The position numbers were made by a program, and so were the translations under genes. The notes under the pieces are model-generated. The model was not told the DNA's origin and ran no database searches. It saw nothing but the letters and a program-made list of their open reading frames with translations. Source: Coffea arabica (lineage: Eukaryota; Streptophyta; Magnoliopsida; Gentianales; Rubiaceae). From it: a stretch of 64,000 nucleotides of DNA. Shown here in pieces: positions 34,046 to 44,296 of this stretch; within the stretch, counting starts at the first letter, position 1; every line of letters begins with the position of its first letter. The stretch is from positions 39,022,287 to 39,086,286 of the forward strand of contig NC_092326.1 of NCBI RefSeq assembly GCF_036785885.1. Direction: 5' to 3'.

Positions 34046-34811
34046 CAACAAAAGAATTATTGTAACTAAATTCCGTCCTAAGGTCCAATAAGAATGCATG
34101 GTACTCGCTGTATATGACCAAAGAGTAATGGACAATGAGATTTGGTAGTAGATTTTTATTTTTCTTCCTAACAGCAATAACTTGCACTCATTGATTAGAG
34201 ACGGAATAAGCCAAAATGGCTGAAGAAAGACATTGATACCAGATACACATTTAGCAGACTGAGCGCTAAACTACGAGCTATTGCATTATAAGATGTAGGA
34301 CACCAATTATGAACCTTAATTCATGATGTAAGGAAACATATTTCTAATATGTTGCCGCCTTCAGTCTGCGAATGACTGACTATAGGAGTAGAAAACGCTT
34401 GAAAGCAAAATTTCAATTATATACCAACAGGCAACAACTAATAATGCAATGAGAAACATAAAAGTAGTTTGCTTGTTTTCCCTACTTGTAGTTGTCAAAT
34501 ACATATGGTATACTTGTTTTACAATTTTCATATATAAAAATTTGTTCATAAAAATCGTGGGAGAAGAATGTCTTAAAAAAAAAAAAAATTGCACATCTTC
34601 CTTTGCCCATCTACTGCCATGTATATATGACATAGCGATATGAAATTAAATTTTGGAAGTAATATACCTGAAAATAGTCACTTTTTTTTTTTCTTTTGTT
34701 GATGCTCGTTCCCTCCCGGTAAAAGCTGGAAAAAATTGCTGATGTTGTGCTTCATGTGTCTTAATAACTTGTATAGATAGGTGAATGTAAAATGATTTCT
34801 GCAAAAGTTGA
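34046..34811. other. Intergenic stretch; no gene seen
   Basis: Overlapping opposite-strand frames at 34361-34643 show no domain. Confidence 0.4.
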
Positions 34812-34953
34812 CTTTTTTTTTTTTGTCAATCGTCACTTTTACTATCATTATCTAAGGAGGAAACCCAACTGGGTTTAGAGGGTCGGTGAGGATTAAACCA
34901 TCATCGGATCAGACGGGTGCACTACGTATCTATCTGAATTTTTTAAAAAACTA
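34812..34953 (-). mobile_element. tRNA-derived SINE, copy 2 (more decayed)
   Basis: Same order as the copy at 15149-15292: a T run, GTCAATCG, then GGATTAAACCATCATCG (box-B-like on the minus strand) and TACGTATCTATCTGAATTTTTT. Box B has one or two changes from consensus. Confidence 0.45.
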
Positions 34954-35567
34954 CTAAATATAGCAATTGATGGGAAGTAGAGGTTACTTTGCCTCCTACT
35001 CCACCACGCCTTAAATAACTTAGTGGTGGCCACCAGCTCAGAGCCTGTGGTTGCAAAAGTTGACTTTGGGAAGGAAATGTTTATTGTTCCTTGTCTGTGT
35101 TGGAAAATATGCCAACCAAATGGAGCTAGAAAAATGTTTTTGTCATCTTGTGATCTAGAGCTTTTATGGTTTTGAAGAACGATAACTCCACTCTCAACCA
35201 GTGTTTCCAATTCTGCAATTAACAAACTGCAGAAATCCCGAACCAAGAAGAGTATCAATTGCATCTAAAGTCATACTTCTCAAGATTGAAAATTTAAGAG
35301 CCAAGGGTTTACCTAAGCTGATAATATTCTTAGAAGTCTAGAAGAAAATTGAAAATAAATTGTACGTTTGCTCAATGTATCAGTGTTGAACACTTCATAG
35401 AGGGAGGAAAGATTCTTTGCATAGTTCAGGTGAGATCAGAACCCTTATAATAGCTTCCAGATAGTTGATTTCATGTTGTCTCAGATCAAGTTCTTGCATC
35501 AATAATAAAGAAATATAAGCGTACAGAATCCTTCTTGCCCTTCGGCAGTAGTTTAGGAATGTAGTGC
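34954..35567. other. 3' flank of the 368-residue protein gene
   Basis: Probably includes its 3' UTR. The 123-codon minus-strand frame at 34893-35264 overlaps the SINE and has no domain. Confidence 0.35.
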
Positions 35568-36674
35568 TTAAGCAGTCTGCGCTTCTAAGAATGAGTCCAG
35601 GTCCTCTCTAGCCTTGTGCAGGCGAACATCATCTGTAACGCAAGAAGTCGGTGAGGCTGGGTAAGATGTGGGAGAAGAAGTAGAAAATCGAACGTGACGA
35701 GCTGAATCGGGTGATTTTTTTGATGTTGTTCTTGACGAATTTTTCTTTAGAACCCCTTTTCGGTCCTTATCGAACACAAAAGCTGCTGTTACTGGGGAAT
35801 CTGTATCACTAGCATTGCATCTGATCATCTCCAAAGGAAGATCGTAGAAGAGATTGGAGGCATCTTTTTGGCCCTCCGCATCGTCTAATATGGCAGATGA
35901 CCTCCAGGAACCACATTCAAATTTCTCGAGCGAGACCCTCTTGGATACTAGTAATGCTAGGTTCTCCGGTCCCTGAATATGCACCATTTCTGCTGGTTCT
36001 TCCTTCCTGGCTCTAACTGGTTTTGCTCCCTTGCCAAAACCTGGCAGGAACAAGCACAGAGCTCCACATTTAAAGTTCTCATCGACAGAATCTGTCGCCT
36101 TTTCAGCGCTATAACTCTTCTTGTGCTCCAAATTGGGTTCGGCCGTATACATGTAGTTCTTGTTATTGCTTTGATGATCATGCTTCACACTGTTAGATTT
36201 TGCCACCCATTTAAGGTCAAAATCTTCAGGTGGGGCGCTTGTCCTTCCTTCACCGCATGACTTGCTTCTCCGAAGATGGCTCGCCCGCAACCTCTCGAGA
36301 TTCGTAAGCGCTATAGAGTCTCGGTGGAAGAAAGGGTTGACAGAGAGAGAAGCCACTTGGTTTAGATTTTTTGATTTCTTCTTTGGCAGCATGGTGCCAA
36401 ACTTTGGTGAGGAAGAGGCAGAGTTTGGCAGGCTGTAGCTTAAGAACTTTGGCTTTGTAGGCGGATGAAGGGGTGGAAGAACGGGTATCATCAACTTGGA
36501 ATTCGCTGATTCTCTGAGGGAGAATGGATCAACAGAAATACGCTTCTCACTTCCCATGCTCTCTGATTCAGAAAGCAGGGAATACTGGATGTTCTTTTTA
36601 GCACATACATGAAGGTCTGCAACTGAAATGAAAGATTCATCTGCTTCTTGAGTGCCCATGATAAGTGCAGGCAT
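35568..36674 (-). CDS. Conserved plant protein of unknown function, 368 aa
   Basis: I do not recognise a named family. One uninterrupted exon; the start is the ATG at 36672-36674, because the frame further up opens only with GTG. No signal peptide or membrane helix is visible. The protein is Ser/Pro/Lys-rich and looks largely disordered. Islands that look conserved include PPLHPPTKPKFLSYSLP, the basic RRSKSC (about 135-140), GALCLFLPGFGKG (about 201-213), VSLEKFECGSW and a C-terminal RHVRFSTSSPTSYPASP (about 325-341), followed by a short helix. Such Ser/Pro-flanked basic motifs suggest a phosphorylated, possibly nuclear or scaffold protein, but that is a guess. Codon use and length argue for a real gene. 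It lies about 600 bp downstream of Y3IP1 on the same strand. Confidence 0.75.
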   Translation of the reverse strand: MPALIMGTQEADESFISVADLHVCAKKNIQYSLLSESESMGSEKRISVDPFSLRESANSKLMIPVLPPLHPPTKPKFLSYSLPNSASSSPKFGTMLPKKKSKNLNQVASLSVNPFFHRDSIALTNLERLRASHLRRSKSCGEGRTSAPPEDFDLKWVAKSNSVKHDHQSNNKNYMYTAEPNLEHKKSYSAEKATDSVDENFKCGALCLFLPGFGKGAKPVRARKEEPAEMVHIQGPENLALLVSKRVSLEKFECGSWRSSAILDDAEGQKDASNLFYDLPLEMIRCNASDTDSPVTAAFVFDKDRKGVLKKNSSRTTSKKSPDSARHVRFSTSSPTSYPASPTSCVTDDVRLHKAREDLDSFLEAQTA

Positions 36675-37272
36675 GTCCACTCTTTGAAGCCGAAGTATTC
36701 ACCTTTACAAAGGGTCAGAAAAACGATACTCCTCTGTTGGATTTTGGCAATTTAAGAGAAGGTGGGAAGACTGCTTGAGTTAGAACGTGTAGGGCATGTT
36801 CCTCAGATCTATTAGTCGTGATTCCCATGTTTTCTCCTGACTCCGACAAAACTAATACTACATAGTCTCCAAGACAATTACTTAATGTACAGATTGTCAA
36901 AAGAGAGAGAAAGAAAGAACATAAAAATTGCCTTTCTTGGGACAAGTCTGATGAATTTTCAAGCTAGATCAGTAAAGCAACTATAGTTTGCAAAACTGCC
37001 AGGTTTAGGTGCAGACAAGAAAAGATAAAGTCTAAACAGAATGAGACCAAAAGACAATGAAACAAATTTACATAATAAGATGCAGAGGGCAGGATAGAGA
37101 CTGAAGCAAGGACAACTCAGTATACAAGCATATTAGAATGTTAACCACTAATAGTCTCGTTGACATATACAAGCTCAGATAAATCGACAACCAGTTGTGT
37201 CGTGAATACTTATGAGCTTATCTTTTGTGTCTGTGATGTGTGGAGGCTTTTATTGTCACACAGCAGAAATTT
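36675..37272 (-). other. Spacer between Y3IP1 and the 368-residue gene
   Basis: Should contain the Y3IP1 3' UTR and the leader of the downstream gene. A 76-codon frame at 36715-36945 is not supported. Confidence 0.4.
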
Positions 37273-40200
37273 TCATTGCAAGGAATTGTAGAATAAGATC
37301 AACACTACAGAGATCCCAATTATGACTGGAAGTGCTGTGACCAAGTAAAGAGCTCCATATCCCTGCATGAGACAATGTTCTCAGTCCAAAAATCAGGGCA
37401 AACGACAAAATGCACAGAAAGATCCTGCACAAAGCACATTCTACTCTGTCCTCCAACGGAAAAAGTAAATATCCAGATAAGAATTCTCAATAATTGTTTC
37501 TGGCTTTTGTTTTTCAATTTACCTTGCATCTCAAAATAATTCAACCTTTGATTGACCTAATATTTTCCATCTGACTGTCACACGCATCTTGAAAACAAAC
37601 ACCCAGTTTGTCATTCTTTTGTCCCTAAGAAAACAGTTTTCCTCAAAATGAAAGCAACAACCTACTAGCTATGTTTTCAATAACCTACCAGTTTTCCTCA
37701 CAGAGATATGAAGCATTGGAATGATAATCACGTAAAGTATCAACATTTTACTATCTAAAACCCAAAGCTTTTCAGCTAATGAACAACAACTATTTCAATC
37801 GGACAGAATAAGAATTTCAAATTGTAAGCTATAGAGAATAGTTTAACAGTCACCGGAGAAGATATCTTAAACTTCTGAATAATAATATTTAGAGAATCTG
37901 AGTTTCTAATTTGTCTATATTAGAAAGAAGGCATCAATTGTGCTTCAACTTCAAATACAACATCTTTTAGCTTGTACGTATAGAACTGTCAGAGCTCAAG
38001 GACTTTCAATGAGTAAGTGGCTCGCATTGGCTTTCCCAGCTCGTAACCAAAGTACATCCCTCTTCAGATTATATTGACTTGATCAGTTTCATTGAATATA
38101 ATGGCATATTTGGTGCAATGTGTTTGACGCATTAAATAAAGTTATGAATATCGCCATGCACATTAGAGTTGTTTTGACACCCTTAACTAGATGGACTTGA
38201 TATCTTAAAAGAACTTTGTACTCTCAAATCGACCTCCAATATGTTAACTTTGCTAAGATGAAAATTTTATTCATATAGCTTACAAAAACACCATGCCATG
38301 GATTGGAAAATTGACATATGACAGTTCTTATCCATCTTGTCCTCAAAGACCACAAAGAAGCAAAAGTTGCAAACAGAAAGTGGATCTGAATGATACAATA
38401 GAAGGGACACTGCAAAGCAATGCATCGATCATGAATTGGAAATATTCAGGGAAGCAGATCAAACCACAGCAGGAGGCACATCCACATCGTCACTGTCATC
38501 TTCATCCTCAAACTCAGCAGCAGCATCCCAGTCTACATTGAGTCGCTTAGCAGCCTCTTTTGGATCAATACCAGTGTCTGTTGCTTTTGCATAGAGAGAT
38601 TTTCGTGGACTTTTCTTCCTTGGTGCTTCTTCCTATCCAAGCAGCATTTAAATTTGCTCAAAAACTATGTTCACATTATCATCACTCATTGCTGAAAAGC
38701 TTTGTGTGTCATTCTTGAAATTGAAATGATCTCATAATCCATAGCAGAAGTTGAAACAAATAGAATCGAATTTCACCATGTAAAAGCAAAGAGAATGGAA
38801 AAAGAAAAAAAAAGTAGACTAGGAGATCCACAAATTAATACTGGAGAAACTTCATCCAGTTAACTTGGAAAACAAACAGAGGAGTAACACAGAAGGTATA
38901 CATGTACTTCTACAGGCTCAGCAAAAACAGAAAATGCAGATAAATCAGGTGCAACTGAAACAGTGGTTATGATTACTATTAACACAATGTAATATCAATT
39001 TTCCAGTGAATTGAGATGGAAGGTAAAACTTTCAATAAAACTTTAGTAGAATTGCAAATGACCTATATGCAAATCACTTTCACAAATTCATTTTTTATGT
39101 CTTCAAAATATTTGCCATCCTGCCTTGAGTTCCGCCACCCCACAACACAATAACTGGGTGAATTGATAAATTAGTCCTTTTCTACCAGATAAAACCTTAA
39201 CATGATATAGTAAATTTAAGTACATGAAAAGGACCAGACAAAATTAAAAAATCATAACATTCTAATTCAATCACTAGCATCACAACTTTATGTTATCTAT
39301 ACTATGAGATAAAAGCAAGCAGCTTCAGGTTTTAGCAAATAACTTTTGAGTTTACAGGTAGAAGCAGGATTGCAAAATACCCACATTACTTAAAGTTGAC
39401 GTTGAGAACAATAAAAAATACAAACTTTCATGACTAATATACCCTTTAACATTTCAAAATATACCTCCAAGTTCGGCCATGAAATCATTTCTTCTGCTAG
39501 CATCTTCAGAGCAAGACGATTTTCAGGAACTTTACCTTTATTTACCTAAAAATGTAGGAATAAATAGGATAAGGTTTCACTGCAAGGCAAATTAAACATG
39601 ACCAGACATATTAAAATTGTTAAAGAAACCCAACAAACAAATCAATCCTCAGACAGAAACAATCAAAGACTCAAATTGAGAATTCCAGATACAGAAGATC
39701 ATACATGTCTTTGCAGTTGAATTCCGAGCTGGCATCTAACCAAATCAATTATGGAGTCTCATTAAGGATAAAGTACCAAAGTGGTCACTGAAATATCTTA
39801 ACTTTATCGATATGAATACTCGACTGTAAATTTCTGTAAAAGGCCACTCAACCTCTTGTCCATGGTAAATATCCATCCATTTCAGGTCTATTTATGCTCT
39901 CAAACTCTTTGGCTGTGGAAGAATCTAAAGGTTTCTAGTTCTACCAACTAGTGTAGACGTATCTGCTAGATAATTAACACACAGTTGATATATGAATTCA
40001 ATTGAAATGAAAGATGGTATATAAACAACTTTTTATATTATAGGATAGCAGCTTCCAGAACGATTTCCAAGGCCTGAAAAAGGCTGTCAATGGGAATATA
40101 CAGCACAGTATCAAGGGTGAAGAAAAGGATTTGTGTAGAGAAAACATCATAAGTTCAAGTACACAAACAAAATAGATACACCAACCCTCAAAGAAGTGAG

Positions 40201-43062
40201 AAAGGATAAAAAATGTGAAGTGGATAAACAGTGCAAGTAAGCAAAACTCAATACATCATGTAAACCATACCTAGGAACTGTATAAAAAAGATTTACAGCA
40301 TTTTTGTTTTCTAGTGTGATAAACAAGTCTTCTTCAACCATCACAATGACTTGAGCAAAAGAACTTCAATTAATCTTATGCTTCCATTTGCTAAACTAGA
40401 ATTACTGTCATTTGCTTAGCCACCCTGATCAATGTCAAAATGACCTTCTACATAACTTCAAGGAATGCTAATTAGTTACCTATATCCAAGATACATATTG
40501 CCCTTTGTAGCATGTGACAATTTGTCACTTTTGGTATTCTCTTCATGTTTTCAGAGCTACTTCAAGCATCTTATTTACCATATATGTCCTCTTAGTTGCA
40601 AGACTAATAACCTAAACCACTATGATCACTAAGAGGCAAAAATTTTCATTCGCTAATGCAATCCATAAATACGTGTGAGGATGAAAACCCAAATGGAGAC
40701 AGTAAAAATGATAACTTTATACAATTTACTATCACTCCTTTACTCGTCTTTGATGAAATAGTTCTCGTATTTTCCTTGATAATGAATTTTGGTGCTCTCA
40801 GTTGCTGGCAGAAAGACAAGATTCTTATTCTTGTCTTTTAAACAAGCATGCTGAACATATAAGCATTTTCAGGAAGTTCATAACATATCCCTAAAACGAG
40901 ATAAGAGATTATCTGCTTTGTTCAAAGATCTTTCCATTTGGTAAACTGGAAGTTACTGTCATTTGCTTAGCCACCCTGATCAATGTCAAAATGACCTTTC
41001 ATATAACTTCAAGGAATGCTAATTAGTTACCTATATGCAAGATATATATTGCTGGTTGTCAAGACATCCATACCCTTGATCTCTACTCTTATCTACTCAG
41101 AGTATAAAGATAACGTTCTTGACCTCTAAACAATATTCTTAGCATTTGCTTTTTCCATGTTTAGATGTTAAATGGTTAATGTTCCAAGAATTAAGCATGC
41201 CTGAATTTCATTGGTTAATTAGCTATTTTAGGTCAATTCCAGCATAGTCTCTGTCAAAGAAAACTAATCTTATTATAGTTAAATTCACATAATCATGGAG
41301 CTTCCGATATTGAGTTATTCTATAGACAAAACTAATACTACCAATAAAAGACATGTTTCTGTAGTCACAGAGAGTTTGAACTCACTTCTTCTAAAGCATC
41401 AGCCAAGTCATCCCTTGTTGGAGCATTTTCATCATCAATGCCAAGCAGCCGTCTCCTCTCAGCATCCCTGGGGTCTTCAATCATTACAGTTAACTTTATC
41501 TGCAGGTACATAAAGAGTTAATTGCTAAAGAAGCTGCAATAGAAGCACAAATTCAGCCATTGCCGCAGCAGAACAGAACTAGAAGAACAATTATTCAGAG
41601 GATGGAGAAACAGTGATAAATGATTCAAATAACAAATGATGCCAAATGACACACTGGGTCAAATTCAGCAGTTGATTTCCGTGCTACTTTTTACAAATAT
41701 GAAATTCAAGTGAAGCTAGAAAGCAAAAGAGGTGAGAAAATTAAGATCCACAAATGCCAAACAATTACAATAATAATAATACTAATAACATCTGTATTTT
41801 GTGACCCAAAAACAAAGGCAAATCATGAATGCTGTTTCCCCTCATTCCCATAACACGGCCAACTCTTGATACAAAGCCCAGGAACAGCAGTCCCAGGGAA
41901 AACATCAGAGCTCAAGGAACCAAGAAAAATGGGTGGAAACAACCTGAATTAACTTGTACAAGAAGCTAGTAGGCAAAAGAATCCAGGATGCTGAACTAGT
42001 ACGAACTTCCTGCTATGCCAGTAGGTCAATGAACGGGACAGGTCCCACCAAGAAAGGGGTAATGCTGAGCAAGTAAGAACTCGGCCCCTGATCTACTATT
42101 CTAAAAGCACGTTCAGATGCGTTTTCAAGCTTTCCTTTTGCCTTTTAAATTTTCCAAGCATTAGTATTTTGATTTCCACCCAGATGTGATTTGAATTCAG
42201 TCCTCCCACTATACTAACTGTTTTGGTCTCTGTCATCTAATTCATGAACAAACACAAAATTCAGGTTCCAATCTTCAAATTGCAGAATACAAAAGTACCA
42301 CCCAAGCCTGATTAACAAGTTCCATTAACTTCATATTTCACTAAAAGAACAAAATATCAACATGTTTTGTGCAAATGCTTGCAAAAGTATACATTGCAAT
42401 TTCATACTATAAACCAGAAAGAACAGAAAATTTCCAAAACAAAAGATAAAGCGAACCTCATTAAAGGTCATATCCCTGTTTTTCCCGAGAAGCTCCAAAA
42501 CCTACATAATTTCCAAGAAAACAAAATCAAAAGGCGTTACCACAAGCCTACTGTATCCATTCAATAGAACACAAAGATAGACTAAAAAACCACTAGGACA
42601 CTTTAACAAAAACCCCAAAACAAAAGCAAACAATTACAGAAGTAATATGCGGGTTTTGTAAAGATCACTGACCCTTTTGATTTGAGAGACGTATTCAAGG
42701 TCTTCAGGGTCTGGCTCATCAGTTTCTTGTTTTGCAGTGGAAGTAGAAATGCCAGACGACGTCGCACTAACTTCAGTGTCTTCAGCATTACTAACACACA
42801 CAACCCACCCTCCTCCATTGCTTCTTCTAGTTCTGATACTTCTTCTCCTCCACTTCCCATCATAATCACAGTCGCAGTGGTGGTCTGTCCTCAAGAAAGG
42901 TGAAAGCCTCCGGTCTTTACACAATGAAACACTAGAAAGTCTGTCAGGAAAGGAAGGACTTTTTGATGCAAAGAGTGATAACGATGATGATGACGAAACA
43001 ACTGAGGTTTGGACAACTTGTGAAGCCATCACATTTCTGAGTGTAATTGCACCAGAATTCAT
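37273..43062 (-). CDS. Y3IP1: Ycf3-interacting protein 1, chloroplast photosystem I assembly, six exons
   Basis: Nuclear-encoded thylakoid protein that works with plastid Ycf3 in assembling photosystem I; also described as CEST, a stress-tolerance protein. Exons on the minus strand are 42673-43062, 42457-42501, 41386-41499, 39465-39545, 38465-38632 and 37273-37362. All borders are GT..AG and all introns are in phase 0, giving 295 residues. Residues 1 to about 60 are Ser-rich and basic like a transit peptide. Signature segments are EYVSQIKRVLELLGKNRDM, EDPRDAERRRLLGI, EEMISWPNLE and TGIDPKEAAKRLNVDWD. An acidic stretch follows, then a C-terminal membrane helix (GYGALYLVTALPVIIG..) ending NSLQ. 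An internal Met12 is an alternative start. The donor at 38464 is GTTTGA, a weak site; reading through it would stop one codon later and drop the membrane helix. A transposon and inversion breakpoint sits about 330 bp upstream. Confidence 0.93.
40382..41051. repeat. 120-bp direct duplication within a Y3IP1 intron
   Basis: 40382-40500 and 40932-41051 are close copies (shared ACTGTCATTTGCTTAGCCAC and CTTCAAGGAATGCTAATTAG), 550 bp apart in intron 39546-41385. Non-coding; they could be tandem-duplication products or two small repeat insertions. Confidence 0.75.
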
Positions 43063-43391
43063 ATTCCTAGTATCATTCAGCTTGAAATTGCAAATGGGAT
43101 TTCTTCAAGGCAGCTGCTACGCTAGTCGGAGCATACGTAGTATTACTGAAACTCTGGAAATTTTTTTGGTGGCTGCTAAAAGAGATTGAGCTGAGTCGGG
43201 ACTCGGGAGAAAAGCAATGGTGGGTTGTGTTGTGGGCGCCGTGCTGCCAACTCACACCTCTGAGTAAAACTCAAAACGCAGCCGTTGGGTTTTGTTTTCT
43301 ACTTTCTTCCTTTTTCCTTTTTTTTTTAAATATTTTTGCTAACAGTGTTGGATGGCATTTAAGAAGCAAGGAGAAGATGGTGGAATTACTA
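43063..43391 (-). promoter_or_regulatory. Remaining proximal promoter and leader of Y3IP1
   Basis: Only about 330 bp separate the Y3IP1 start codon from the Mutator-like element, so all more distal original promoter sequence has been displaced or changed. No TATA box could be chosen with confidence. Confidence 0.4.
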
Positions 43392-44293
43392 CGCAACGGA
43401 TCCTCTGTACCACACCCTATCTCACACCCTATCCCACATCTCCTAAACTTGCCAAGTGTCCTTTTATTAACCCAATCCTGAAATAACCCAACTCGAATCA
43501 TGTTTAATTAATTAACCGATTAATCGGGTTGAGAAACTTAATCTCTATAACCAGATGCAATTAAAATAAAAACCCAAAAAACAAAATTAGAGATTAAACA
43601 AGGCACAAAAAAAACCCACAAAATTCGCGCAGGACAACAAAGTGCAATTCAACGCAGCAGGCTACGATTCTGGTTTCCCATCAGATTGGTATCCTTCTCA
43701 AAAGGTTCATCGCAACGCAGCAGGGCTGTCCGAGTTCATCATCTTCACCATTCAGCTTTGACGAAATATTCACGGATGAAGCTTTGAAGCTCTTCCCAAA
43801 GGTGAGAAACAACTTATTTCTTAAAAACCTTGGTGGGAAACCTTCGAAGCTCTTCGCAGGCCAATTTGATGTGATTTGCTAAGCTTAGGCACTTGATCTA
43901 GTTTTCAACTTCAAATTGGTCTGTTGATACACACCAATTGAATTAGTTTAGGAGAAAAGGCTTTAGTTCCCAGACCACGAAAGTGTTAATCTCTGCAGGG
44001 ATGCGTTGCGATGAAGCTTTTGAGGAGGAGTGAAATCTGATGGGAAACTGATTTCGTGGCCTTGTAGGATTTTTTTTTGTGCCTTGTTTAATCTATAATT
44101 TTGTTTTTTAGGTTTTTATTTTAATTGATTTTGGTTATAGAGATTAAGTTTCTCAACCCGATTAATCGGTTAATTAATTAAACATGGTTCGAGTTCGGTT
44201 GTTTCAGGATTGGATTAATAAAAGGACACTTGGCAAGTTTAGAAGAGGTGGGATAGGGTGTGAGACAAGGTATGGTACAGAGGATCCGTTGCG
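43392..44293. mobile_element. Mutator-like long-TIR element, copy 1 (902 bp, deleted form)
   Basis: Ends CGCAACGGATCCTCTGTACC and its inverse. The terminal inverted repeats match for about 225 bp at roughly 93% and then, after an indel, for about 60-110 bp more. It encodes no transposase. Compared with copy 2 (55855-57398, opposite orientation) it lacks 642 internal bp; the deletion joins at a shared TAGTTT. The base after the right end begins GTCAAAGAT (44294-44302), which pairs with the flank of copy 2 as a 9-bp target duplication. The left flank GAATTACTA (43383-43391) has no partner. Confidence 0.85.
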
Positions 44294-44296
44294 GTC

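Noticed and set aside
36672-36680. Start of the 368-residue protein at 36680
   Set aside because: The codon there is GTG; the ATG two codons later is the plausible start.
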